Of a stretch of 64,000 nt of DNA, positions 1-10,327 are shown in pieces. The DNA comes from Umbelopsis ramanniana AG (Eukaryota; Mucoromycota; Umbelopsidomycetes; Umbelopsidales; Umbelopsidaceae). The notes under the pieces are model-generated. The model did no database searches and was not told where the DNA came from. It was given only the letters and a program-made list of their open reading frames with translations. The translations under genes and the position numbers were made by a program. How positions within the stretch are numbered: the first letter of the stretch is position 1; each line of letters opens with the position of its first letter. The stretch lies in NCBI RefSeq assembly GCF_025399195.1, contig NW_026252094.1:186001-250000 (forward strand), in the 5' to 3' direction.

Positions 1-1007
1 AAGACACTGTAGAACACGTATTGCGCAGCTTGAGCGGAAGTGAGATTGGTCGCAAAAGTGGCTCTCGCACTGTTCCATTTTCCCGCTCCAGTGTTGGCGT
101 ACTCTGCAAACGTGACACCAGCGGTGTTAGGGCTGCTTGTCGACCAAATGCTCCAGCCTGCCGGTTTGATATGCGATCCAAGAGCTGAGTTCATGTAGAC
201 GACTCGAGCATACTGATTCCATGGACGGCCAAGGTAACTACTGCTGGAAAATTGGGATGTGGAAGAGAAAGACAATGATTTGTTTGCGGTTGATGCAATA
301 GGACCAGATGGAATAGTGGCAATGATGCTACAGTAGTTGAAGTAAAAACCACCAACAGCTGAAGCAGAGTCACGATTGTGAGCTGTAATTGACGCAGCTG
401 CGTTGGAGGCAATTGTGCAAGAGTCAAAGTAGGCAATACCGTATCCCCAGATGAAGTCTACAGAACCTTCAACATAACAATGCTTGAAATAAGAAGTAGC
501 CCCTCGATTAATCAGCAGTGTATCTTGATAGCCATAGAGTTTGACATAGTAGAACGAAGCTTCCGCGGCTTCAACCGTCAAGGCCAGATTGGCATAGTTT
601 TGAGTTTGAGGAAAGGTATTGGCGATGGTGATATGATACAGCTTCACATTAGTGCCTGTAATAATCACCACTGAGGAATCAACATCTGATCCAGAAGAAG
701 ACTGAGTATTATGACCAGCGCTATACTCGACGAATACAGTATTCTCAGCCCCGGCCGCAACAGGAACAAGGGGTTGGAGTATGGTGTTTGACCTTGAAAT
801 GGTAATTCTTTCATTGTATGTTCCTGCTGCTATGGCGACTGTCCAGGTGGAGCTATCACTGGGGAGAGAGGCAAGTGCCTTGGAGATGGTGTTGTAAGTG
901 CAGCTTGAGCATACGTTGACTGTGTTGGTAGCGCGGACAGCAATGGAAGCCCCTGATGCCACAGATGAAAGTATGCCTAGTGCAGAAAGTAAGCAGAGTA
1001 ACTTCAT
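1..1007 (-). CDS. Pectinesterase (CE8), secreted; 3' end cut by window edge
   Basis: Single open frame from an ATG at 1007 to the window start, about 335 residues, with the stop lying outside the window. It begins with a hydrophobic signal peptide (MKLLCLLSALGILSSVASG). The pectin methylesterase family motifs are visible in order: GYQDTLL, VDFIWG (usual VDFIFG), ITAHNRDS (usual ITAQ-R) and YLGRPWN. The VDFIWG aspartate and the LGRPW arginine are the catalytic and binding residues of the family. The enzyme removes methyl esters from cell-wall homogalacturonan (EC 3.1.1.11) outside the cell. A TATAAAG on the coding strand lies about 56 bases upstream. No intron is needed, unlike most genes here. 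The family call is secure; only the C-terminus is missing. Confidence 0.93.
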   Translation of the reverse strand, partial: MKLLCLLSALGILSSVASGASIAVRATNTVNVCSSCTYNTISKALASLPSDSSTWTVAIAAGTYNERITISRSNTILQPLVPVAAGAENTVFVEYSAGHNTQSSSGSDVDSSVVIITGTNVKLYHITIANTFPQTQNYANLALTVEAAEASFYYVKLYGYQDTLLINRGATSYFKHCYVEGSVDFIWGYGIAYFDSCTIASNAAASITAHNRDSASAVGGFYFNYCSIIATIPSGPIASTANKSLSFSSTSQFSSSSYLGRPWNQYARVVYMNSALGSHIKPAGWSIWSTSSPNTAGVTFAEYANTGAGKWNSARATFATNLTSAQAAQYVFYSV

Positions 1008-1062
1008 GACTTCAATCCAAATGAAAACTTTCAAATTAGTTCCTCTGTCTTTCCTGGCAAGG

Positions 1063-1069
1063 CTTTATA
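1063..1069 (-). promoter_or_regulatory. TATA box of the pectinesterase gene
   Basis: TATAAAG on the minus strand, about 56 bases before the pectinesterase ATG at 1007. The spacing suits a fungal TATA element feeding a short 5' UTR. Seen directly as a motif; its role is inferred. Confidence 0.5.
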
Positions 1070-3121
1070 TGCATATTATAACATAAGCATTTTCAAATAA
1101 AATCTTGTGTTCCCATGTAATGGAAAATTTAACATGTAATATCGGACAGTAGGAAAGAATTTTTTTGGCCGGCGCATGTGTGGAAATTCGAACGAAGTGG
1201 GGAGTCGTTTTCGATCGTGTCAAGTGACGTGTCCCATCTCATGCTCTCTCAAGTAGTGAGCATAGTGGTTTGACTCGCACTCTCTGCGTGCAACCTAGTA
1301 TTATGTTACGCTATAGAATGCCATTTTTTTTATAGCAAAAGATCCTCGCCATCTCACTCCAGATAGCACATTTTATGCATGACAACCCATCGCTCTCCGC
1401 TGTTAATCAACCCGATTGTTACACATAACTAGCTACCTTGTATACACACATTTTTAATTCAAATCATGCTTAATATGAAGGTTCTATTCACTGCAAGCGA
1501 ACTGTCCCTCAATTGATGCAACGCAAGTTAAAAGTTCAAAATAGCACGCATTTTATTCGGTAATTGATCTACAAATTTATGATATCACGACTAAGGGGGT
1601 TTTGTGGGTAATTCCAACCAATTTTCATCAGCAAAATAGCGTTTATGTTTTAATACATGAGCCAACCCACCTGAGTAATGATCAATGCCTAATCTAACTA
1701 TGTTTCATCTTTCATCCACAAGATGCAGCATGAACAGCACCGTGTTGTGCTCCACCCATATGGCTTTTGAACAGGTTTGGTGGTGTGAATATCTACATCA
1801 TGTGACAGGGCCTTTATGGCAACTGTCATAGCGATCTGAATGGAAGCATTGGGCACTGCCTGTTTCAGTAGGCATCATGATCGAATAGGCATGTATCAAA
1901 AATTTCGACAGGACAGGAGAGCTAATTATAGGAAGATCGCTAGATGGGAAGTGATGTATATCAATCTGGGTATTACTTGATTTATTTGATTCCGTAATTC
2001 AGGCATGTAAAAGATATTAGCTGTTAGTCTAGAATAAGCGTTAATGACGTCTCTAAAAGGCTTGAAAGTAAGAACCTATCTCATCCAACTGCTGATGAGA
2101 TGCACAATGAACGTGTATCTTTTTCAGGCAAACAGGAGTACCATATAATGAGCATTGAGGAGAACGGCGTCAGGGGGCTGAGCGAAGGAGCAACCCGACG
2201 AATCGATGTAACAGGCAAGCAACAAAAATCCAGGAGTCTCCAGAGGTTACTGTGCATATTTTTGATGAGGACCCTCTTGAAGTTCACAATATGGAATAGC
2301 GTTTATCGGTGTGCTGTCGAGGTCGCGAGGAGCTTTTTTTTTTTTCAATTTTGGGAGGCATTGGAAAAAAGGGACTCATCTTTGTTTTTGGCTGCTTCTC
2401 ATTTTCCCAACATTGGTGCAGTAAGATCACATTTGTAAGAATATATGCTCATTGGTGTTCGTATAGTAAAATAACGTCATCAAAAATGAGGTCTATATAT
2501 CATATCATTCACATTTAACTGTTAATCCAAATACTCTGGCTTTCACATCACATTTGGGATGTGGATATCTAATGTGGAGACGGAGAGATCGGATAATCGC
2601 TAACTTGGAAGTTAGAAGCGAAAAAAAAACCACACACTTCAATGTGCACTGACTCGTGTAAACGAGCCAGGTAAAGTGAAGAAAGTAAGGAGCTGAGACA
2701 GTGAATAAAAATTATTATATGATACTCCAGTCTATAATGGAACCCACAGCAGGTAGATCACGAACAACAGGGTAGGCCAAGACAATATGGCTATATTGCG
2801 AAAAGTCTGAGCTTTAGCTACAAGGTTTATAGGAGTGAAAAAAGTAGTCAGAAAGGGGGCCTCAAGAAGGGGTGCAGAGTATAGGCAGGTAGTGAAGAGT
2901 GGTGATACGTTTGAAAACTTGAGGAAACATAACTCGTGCTTTGTTGTAGAAATTGGACTTGAATCGATCCATCAAGGAGGTGTGGTACCACGATGCTCGT
3001 TTTGAGTTGTCGATCATGTAAAAAGTTCATCGGTTAGTTTAAATATAAGACCCTATCGTATCAATCTTTCTAACTCATTGCCTCTTTTTTTTTTTCTTTT
3101 CATTGCTGAATAACTATCGAT
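1070..3121. other. Gene-poor intergenic region
   Basis: About 2 kb with no coding region I can support. Short open frames near 2081-2438 on both strands are low-complexity, share no recognisable motif and overlap each other. The last part (about 3050-3120) is a T-rich tract leading into the zinc-finger gene, of the kind seen ahead of several genes here. Confidence 0.6.
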
Positions 3122-4669
3122 ATGGAGTCTATGTCTATGTATGACGAACAGAACAATGCGTTGATGGACCACAAGCTTCCCAGCATTTCCTTGTTGCCTC
3201 AACTCGACAGCCAAGAAGATTACAATACCAAGAATGACTCCAAGGCAGCCACCTTGTCCCATACTTCTCCACAAGAGTGTCTCAAACCGTCTATGAGCAC
3301 CAGCAGCAGCAACAGCGACTCCAGCCATGGGCAACATTCAATTCCTACGCCTTCCTCATTTTTGCCTCCTCCTTACGTTCATAAAGACCATCAGCAAAAT
3401 ATGGATTGTACCTACTCCAATGTTGTATCACCTCCTTTGACGCCAGCTGTATCGCCTTCTTCCATGTTGTATGATGCTATGCAAATGAAGCGTAAATATT
3501 CTGTTGATGTTGGCCCATTTGCCTTTAGCAGCACTATGGTTAACCATGCTTCGGTCGCCGCCTCTGCATTTAACGCTGACATGTATCAGGACGCCTACCG
3601 TCGTCATTCTATGTGCTCTGAAATGTCCTTGGATGATTATACTCATCAAAATCATGGTCATTTCGCCATGCCTGCACCTTCTCCTCAGCCAGTAGGAGAG
3701 CATCCTAAAAGCCGTCGTGAAAGTACCAGTGGACGTGGAAGCTCCAAGCCCAGCCAAAATTCGGCTCATAAGCATGTTTGCAAGTACCCTTACTGTGGTT
3801 GGAGCTTCAAGCGCTATGAGCACCTTAAGCGTCATATGCTTGTTCATACTGGCGAACGCCCACATCTATGTGATTTCCCTGGATGTGGTAAAAGCTTCTC
3901 AAGAAGCGACAATTTCGCTGCCCACTACAGAACACACACCAAGAAAACACTCCTTCAACACCGCAATTCGGTCCCATCCTTAGAGACTATGCACCAAAGC
4001 AACACATACTTTCGTAACAACAAAATGACATCCAACTTTGACTTTTCAAGATCTTATGATCTTTACAACGATCGCCAAGCTTTTCCCACCGAGGTTAGTT
4101 TATAGCGATCTATCCAAAGATTTGTAATCTGTGGATAATTTCTAACATAGTTATATTTACAGCAAATGCAAACTACTCCTGAAATGATACAACAGCAGCA
4201 CTATTTGCGCTCTTTTGAAACGATGCACACAGTTGATGCCACTCAGAACCCATTCCATACTGCTCCTATGGGCAAGATGGAATTCATGCATATGCATCAG
4301 CCAAGCTCTCCTACCTCTCCAACCGCACCATCTGGTCTACCCTCATCTCTTCAAGCCGCAAACGCGGATGTGTATATACCCATGAACGTCATGACCTCTC
4401 AACAATACAAGACTCATGCTTGCCAAGAGTGTCGTAAAAGGTTCAAGCGTTTGGAACACCTTAAGCGCCATATGCGAACACACACTTTGGAACGTCCATT
4501 CTCATGCCCTGTACCTGGCTGTGGCAAGGCGTTTTCCAGGAGTGACAATTTGTCACAACATGTCAAAACCCATCAAAGACATCAATACAGAGAACGAACA
4601 GCCGCAGCACAAGCTGCTGTCACCGTGAACAGTAGCATCTGGGAGAACGCTACGGCCGTTGACTGCTGA
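3122..4669 (+). CDS. C2H2 zinc-finger transcription factor with two Msn2/Seb1-type finger pairs
   Basis: Two exons, 3122-4093 and 4163-4669 (intron 4094-4162, GT-AG, phase 0), encode about 492 residues. The N-terminal 215 residues are Ser/Pro/His-rich. A first finger pair lies at about residues 219-273 ([14 protein letters not shown], then [17 protein letters not shown]) and a second in exon 2 at about 410-463 ([14 protein letters not shown], then [17 protein letters not shown]). The FKR-EHLKRH and FSRSDN signatures mark the Msn2/Msn4/Seb1 stress-response class, which binds the STRE element (AGGGG). That target is inferred from the recognition helices. Family members normally carry one finger pair; here there are two, split by the intron. 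Start chosen: first ATG after the T-rich tract, followed by an uninterrupted frame. Confidence 0.88.
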
Positions 4670-5315
4670 GATTGAGCCAAGTGCCTGATCAGCCGTTTCA
4701 CTTTAACATTTTGTGAATAACGCCACCAAAAAAAAAGACATAAAACATTGACAAAAACATTGAAAAAAAAAAAGCAGTTGCAAAAAAGCAAGTAAAAAAA
4801 CTACAAACCTCCCCAAAAAAACCAGCAAAACCAAACAAGGATAAGAAAGAACACAGAAGTTTCGTAGAACGGCAAAACCTTCGACTTGTTTCTATCATCA
4901 CACCATCAAAATACCTCCCCATCCCATCGACTTCCCAACAAACAAAGCACTATCCACACTTCTCTTACCTAGTTCACGCTATGTTTTTTTTTTTCCGACA
5001 CATTAACTGTGTTATACCCCATCTTTAATGCAATCTTGTAATTAATTTGCATGCTATGTTTTTTGTTGTTTTCTATTAGTTTTCTTCTTTTCGATTTAGA
5101 GTACCATATTTTTTTTTTGTCTTTTCCAATATGCTGTTGTTGTTCTAAGCCTAAAACATACGTATGTTGAATACGAATCAGAATTCTCTTTTTTCTTTGA
5201 TACCATCTTAAAAATAATTATAAAGACACCTTTGATCATTGGCAAAAAAGTATATCTTCAATGAAAGATTCGTGTTGGTTTTCAGTCTGATTTAATTAGA
5301 TCTTGGCGCTTCTAT
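4670..5315. other. 3' flanks of convergent zinc-finger and PPIE genes
   Basis: AT-rich spacer between two convergent genes. From 4728 to about 4830 the plus strand carries many short A runs separated by C/G, probably the 3' UTR of the zinc-finger mRNA. Further on are T runs and AATAAT-like motifs. No coding potential seen. Confidence 0.5.
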
Positions 5316-6612
5316 TTACACAATTTGCCCACAATCGACAATAGTAACTGGTTGAGTTGGTTTCCCACTGGCTGTTCCTACTTTCTCTACTTTGCGCACA
5401 ACGTCCATTCCAGCCACAACCTGGCCAAACACAACGTGCTTTCCATCCAACCATTCCGTTTTCTCCGTGCATATGAAGAATTGTGACCCATTGGTGTTAG
5501 GTCCTGCATTAGCCATAGAGAGTATACCAGGACCGGTGTGCTTTAGAGTGAAGTTCTCGTCTCTGAATTTCCCGCCTATAATATTCGAAATGGAACGATG
5601 AGTGGATGCCATCGTTAAATCTAATACTGTCTGAGTGGGTAACTCACCGTAGATGGATTTTCCTCCTGTTCCATTGCCCTTTTCAAAATCTGCATGACAT
5701 AAAAATATCAGTTTCTCTCATTGCAATATCTCAGCATATACTACTATGTTAGCTCACCTCCTCCTTGTAACATAAACTGTGGTATTATTCTGTGGAACTT
5801 TACACCCTTATAGCCAATGCCCTTTTCGCCTGTACACAATGCTCGAAAGTTTTCTGCAAAATTGATCCATCAGTACACAGAATATGATCGATCGTTACCT
5901 TTACCACTTTATATAAATTACCTGCTGTCCTTGGAACGACGTCTGATCGAAGTTCAATAATGATCTTGCCGACAGGTGTGTTGCCCATTCGAACGTCCAA
6001 GAATACCTGTGGAAGCTTTCCAGAAGTTGATGAAGGAGCTTGTGAGACTATTTCAGATGACTCGCTGTCTTGGGGCTCTTCGGCCATGGATGCGTCTTCC
6101 TGAGGTTTAGCGTCCAATTGATCTTCAGCAGTATTAAGCGCGTATTTTCGAAGCCATGCATCATCATCCCAAATAGCTTTATTGCTTCCACTGGCGAGCT
6201 TCTGTGGTTTTGCGAGATTGACTTTGATAACACGTCCATTGAGTTCGGACATGTGCATATTGTCGATGGCTTCCTTCACATCTTCCTTCGACTCGAATTC
6301 CACGAACCCGAATCCTCGATGCTGATTTCCTGACAAACGAGTTCAGTACAAGCAGGTTGGGGTAATCCAGTATATGTTCAACACTTACTGGAAGCAGGAT
6401 CAGGTGGGATCTGTACGGATATGATGTTTCCAAAAGGAATGAAGGCGGAATATAACAGCTGCTCTGTCACTTCTTGGTCCAAACCACCTATTTGCAGAAG
6501 ATAAAGATAAAGCGCGGCTGTTAGAGACAATACAGTAGGGATTTGTATGGAACAGTATTGGAATGAACATACCAACGAAGACAGTGGTCTTGCTATCAGG
6601 ATTAATCGACAT
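5316..6612 (-). CDS. PPIE: Peptidyl-prolyl cis-trans isomerase E (RRM plus cyclophilin)
   Basis: Six exons (6612-6573, 6487-6389, 6329-5922, 5853-5758, 5689-5648, 5575-5316) sum to 945 bases, 314 residues; human PPIE has 301. The N-terminal RRM shows TTVFVGGL (RNP2) and RGFGFVEF (RNP1). After a linker containing [12 protein letters not shown] comes a cyclophilin domain with [36 protein letters not shown] and [11 protein letters not shown]. The catalytic arginine (FHRIIPQF) and active-site FMLQGG are intact, so isomerase activity is expected. PPIE/Cyp33 is nuclear, joins the activated spliceosome and binds RNA through the RRM. It is head-to-head with SNRNP27. All five introns are GT-AG and restore frame. 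Confidence 0.95.
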
Positions 6613-6735
6613 TAGGATTTATACTTTCCTGACACAAAGAGTAATAGCGGAAGTCAAGACAAGTTGGTAGGAAATCAAAGTGCCGCCAAGCCACCGTCAC
6701 GGCATCCATCGCACCCTCATCTCTTGACTGCAACT
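6613..6735. promoter_or_regulatory. Bidirectional promoter between PPIE and SNRNP27
   Basis: Only 123 bases separate two divergent start codons (6612 minus, 6736 plus), so both promoters and both 5' UTRs must lie in or overlap this space. No clear TATA box is seen. Shared regulation of two spliceosome genes is an inference. Confidence 0.6.
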
Positions 6736-7474
6736 ATGCCCCGATCGCCGTCCCCAAATAACCGACGAGATAGATCTTCATATCGTGATTTAGATATGCC
6801 TGACTCAAGGTCTCCTCCTCCACCTTCACGAAGACGCCGACGCTCTCGATCAACCGAGCGTGGATATAATGACGCTGGCCGATCATCACATAGGAGTAGA
6901 TCGCCGCGTAAATTCAGCCGTGAACGTCAACGTGATAGAGGTTCACCAGATAGAAGAGGTACTTTTTCATCAATTTATATTTTTCTTCAATGTCTGGATT
7001 GTTCAAGCTGTTTTTAACTTCATAATCAGACCGCAACCGTGATAGATACTCTAGACGGGACTCAAGGTCACGGTCAAGGTCACCAGTGAGAAGGTCGAGT
7101 ATTATAACCATTCAGTCTTTCCCTTTATAATTGAAATACTCATTTTCTTTTGCTATTTCTACAGGGATAGGGATGGTGACAGATCGAGGAGAAGGCGCGA
7201 TGACAGCAATGACAATTACGATGGCCGACGTCGCCGAGAAAAGACACCAGAAGATGTGCAACAGGAGTCACAAGATGCTCAGCCCACTGTGAACGAGGAC
7301 GACGATCCAGAGACACAAATGATGAAATTAATGGGATTCGGGGGCTTCGATTCAACAAAGGGCAAACATGTTGCGGGCGCAGATATGTCTGGCGCCAACG
7401 TAAAGAAGCAGCCGAAATACCGCCAATACATGAATCGTCGTGGTGGTTTCAACAGACCATTAGACAAAGTGTAA
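6736..7474 (+). CDS. SNRNP27: U4/U6.U5 tri-snRNP 27 kDa protein
   Basis: Three exons (6736-6958, 7030-7093, 7165-7474) give 597 bases, 198 residues. The N-terminal half is an RS domain rich in Arg, Ser, Asp and Pro. The C-terminus carries the invariant family block: MMKLMGF, FDSTKGK, then [17 protein letters not shown]. This block is nearly identical to human SNRNP27 and touches the U6 ACAGAGA region in the pre-B spliceosome. Start at 6736 ([10 protein letters not shown]) fits the family better than the in-frame ATG at 6664, which would add an unrelated 24 residues. The second intron's donor is GTCGAG, a poor match to consensus, but it is the only junction that keeps the RS frame. Confidence 0.9.
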
Positions 7475-7717
7475 TCTCAAATTTTCAATACCAAAAATAA
7501 TATAAAACCAATGTTGAATATGTATGTTCGGCTTTTTTTTTATTTATTTTTATAATTTCTTAGTTACAGGATGGGTAGGGTTTGGTAGAGTAGAGGAAGG
7601 GTAATAATTAATCGGTGATGAGTATTTGGTATGGATATTCAGCAATTCTTATAAATTTAGTTAATAGTGGGCGTCCTCGACCATGCAAGTACATCTCTGC
7701 AGCGAAAAGGTGTATTG

Positions 7718-9322
7718 TTAAGAGCGTTTGCCTGCTTTAACAGATTGACGAGACTCTAGCCTTTGTAAAAATGCTTGTTCTTCAGACGCCAACGTTGCCT
7801 TCTCTCGTTCAATGTCCTCCATGAGCTCCTTGTATTTCATTTGCAGCTTTATCATGAAAAGCAATCTGGCAATGAGTAAAGGAACCTAAAAAGAGAAACT
7901 GTGGCTCATACATACCTTTTCTTCCTTCTTCCTTAATGCCAACTCCTGGTGCCTTGCTAGTTGAACAAAGTTTTGTCGAATTTCTTCATCCTTGCGTTGC
8001 AGACGTTCCGATATTGATTTCCTCGCATCGTCAATTCGACGGTCATATTCTTCGTCACATTCAAGAATGGATGGTGGTCGTCCGTCTTTTCGAAGCTGGG
8101 ATGCGCGGTAGTCATGGTAGTGTCGAGAGTGAGTAATTTCTACCAACTCTGCAAGACATTCAATGAAAAGTATTTCTCGAAGATGGATGAAATCACAGTG
8201 ATTTTCATTCTCGACTATCAAGAATTTGAAAAAATAAATAAATGGCTATACTCACGATGATTACGGTGTGTATCATATAAATGAGCATTCTAAATACCTT
8301 CTACTATTCCCCAGTCATATTGCCTTCCACGAATTGGCTTTTCATCCTTTTGTAAACCTACTTCACTTCCTATGACTGTAAAAGGTATGTGTTGCTAACG
8401 GTTTTCGTCAATACTAGCACGTCAGTCTCTTTGAGATCAGTGATCCTTACCTCTAGATGCTCCAAGGTTTCATGGTGTTCAGAATAAGCAGTAGGATATA
8501 TGGGTATAGCGTTCAGATGTAAATCTTGGAGGATCTAGGCAGCAGCGTAAAATTAGCGACACCTCTTTCAAATTCGCATAAACGGATGTTAAGTTACCGT
8601 TTGTTTGAATAGTATTTTCTCCTTTTGGGTCATGGTATCAGCTTTTGCGATGATGGGAATAACGTTCACTCTTGATGACAATTTCTGAAGTGCTAAAACA
8701 TCATGTGCCTTCATCCTAGAGGATAAAGTCGTAAATAAAGATACAAGGTGAGAGGAGTTTGGCATAAGGATACTTACGAGTGACCGGAGGGTGGTATAAA
8801 GTACAGACATACGTGCACTCGTGTATCAAATGTCGGTTTTCGCATGTTCCTGACTTTTTCAGCATCCCAGTACGCTTGGTATTGATTTTCTATGTATCGA
8901 ACAAGTGGATTGATGCTATAAACATCGTTAATAATGAAATCTGGCTGGGTGGCAAACCAAACCGACGTTTAGAAAATAGGCTGCCTTACTCTTCGCTGCG
9001 GTCTAAGCGATCACCAAACCCAGGAGTGTCAATGACAGTCAACTGAAGAGTGGTTTTTCCCTCAACCAATTCGTAGGTGACTGGACTTATTTTGACGGTC
9101 TTAGCTGGCTCCTCAGGAATAATATCGCTGACCAGATCAGTATTGAATAGAGTATTCATGAACGTTGTTTTGCCTAATCCGCTTTCGCCTAACAAGTTTC
9201 CATATTGAGTAGTTGCGAACGCAGCAAAGATTCGCTGTGAAACACTTACCAACCACCATGACATTTAATCTGAACGGCTGCCGGTTTGCTTTTTGAACAG
9301 CTTGATGAGGTAAAGCATCCAT
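7718..9322 (-). CDS. Septin
   Basis: Eight exons (9322-9250, 9188-8990, 8915-8778, 8715-8598, 8534-8451, 8394-8298, 8214-7916, 7846-7718) total 1137 bases, 378 residues. The GTPase core shows the P-loop GESGLGKTT, the switch II DTPGFGD, the G4 motif AKADTMT and the septin-unique element near RGRQYDWGIVEVEN. The C-terminal third is a charged coiled coil (KSISERLQRKDEEIRQNF onward), as in filament-forming septins. Septins form bud-neck and septum hetero-oligomers on membranes. The start is uncertain: 9322 is the first ATG in this frame, but similar-looking sequence continues 5' without an ATG, so a further 5' exon is possible. I cannot assign the CDC3/10/11/12 class. Confidence 0.9.
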
Positions 9323-10315
9323 TCCCAACTTCGTGCTTGGAGTCGCTTGTTGGGGAGGTGCAGACCTCCAGGGACCGAGATCTGGATGAGTCCCCCTTCG
9401 GTGACGTGCAAAAATTTAGAAAGGGCATGGTTTCGGGATAGACTAGCAAAAGCGAATGGAGGGGTGGGAAATGTTACCTCCTTTGCAAAGCATATTCCTA
9501 AAGTAACATACACCAACAAATCAAGTGACTTATTAGACTTTGATCGAGGACATTTCGCACATAATGAACACGATTCTGACTAATGTAACTTACCAACGGC
9601 ATTTTGAACGGACGGGGAGGAAAAATACATGTTGTTGAGGCACCGGAGTTTGCCAGTTAAGGCATCGCCTGTCAGCATTGGAACAAGCCATTGTGTCACA
9701 GATAAAATCGTGTCATTCTGAAAGAGCTGTTGCCAATATGCTACATCGTTGAAAATCATAGTGCTGATGACGGTTAATTGGTGCTGCTTTCTGGTGCAGC
9801 GTGCCGATCCATGCTTTCCACCTTGTGTGGGTTAGATCGACAAATGGCATTAAAGTGTAATTTGACAATTCAGGAACAGACTTAATGAATGCCTCTTCTA
9901 AACCTTTATCCCTATTCCCAAAAGTAACCAGGAACTTGTACTTCACGCAGTGTACCTTGAAATGGCATTAAATTGGATACGCATGATCATGTTCATGAGG
10001 CCACTAGTCTAGTTGGACCACAGAGAAGGAGGGGTTTACTTTACTTTACTTACATCAACATATTGTTTGTCTTGATACATCGTCTCATGTCCAATCTTTG
10101 GCTAGATATGAACATACTCGTTCAATCAGATCACTGGCGAACTCGATGAAAGTTATGCCACTTTCAGATTTGAAAAAGCTACCAAGAAAGCTAAGCTTAT
10201 CACTCGGCCTCACCTCAGTCACGTTACTGCCTCCAGCAAGGCCGTGCTCCTCAGGGAGGTCACATAAACGATTTGGAAAATATTTTTCAAAAAAACGAAG
10301 GAAATGTATTTTTAC
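9265..10315 (-). pseudogene. Frame-disrupted coding-like stretch, function unknown
   Basis: Minus-strand reading gives several protein-like segments that do not join into one clean gene. These are about 10300-10120 (FFEKYFPNRLCDLPEEHG, then DKLSFLGSFFKSESG), 10115-10070 (IGHETMYQDKQYVD), 9960-9770 (KYKFLVTFGNRDKGLEEAF), 9765-9590 (IFNDVAYWQQLFQND, then WLVPMLTGDALTGKL) and 9505-9270. Some joins work as introns (for example donor GTAAGT near 10055). Others need a one-base frame change: the frame of LIERVCSYLAK is continued by IGHETM one base out. No ATG precedes the first segment, and the PIS1 stop lies only about 15 bases further upstream. Either a decayed gene or one with splicing I cannot see. 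I do not recognise the family. Confidence 0.45.
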
Positions 10316-10327
10316 AACTCAAAGCAC

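Noticed and set aside
2081-2518. Overlapping open frames on both strands
   Set aside because: Short, low-complexity (poly-Phe from T runs), with no motif and mutually overlapping.
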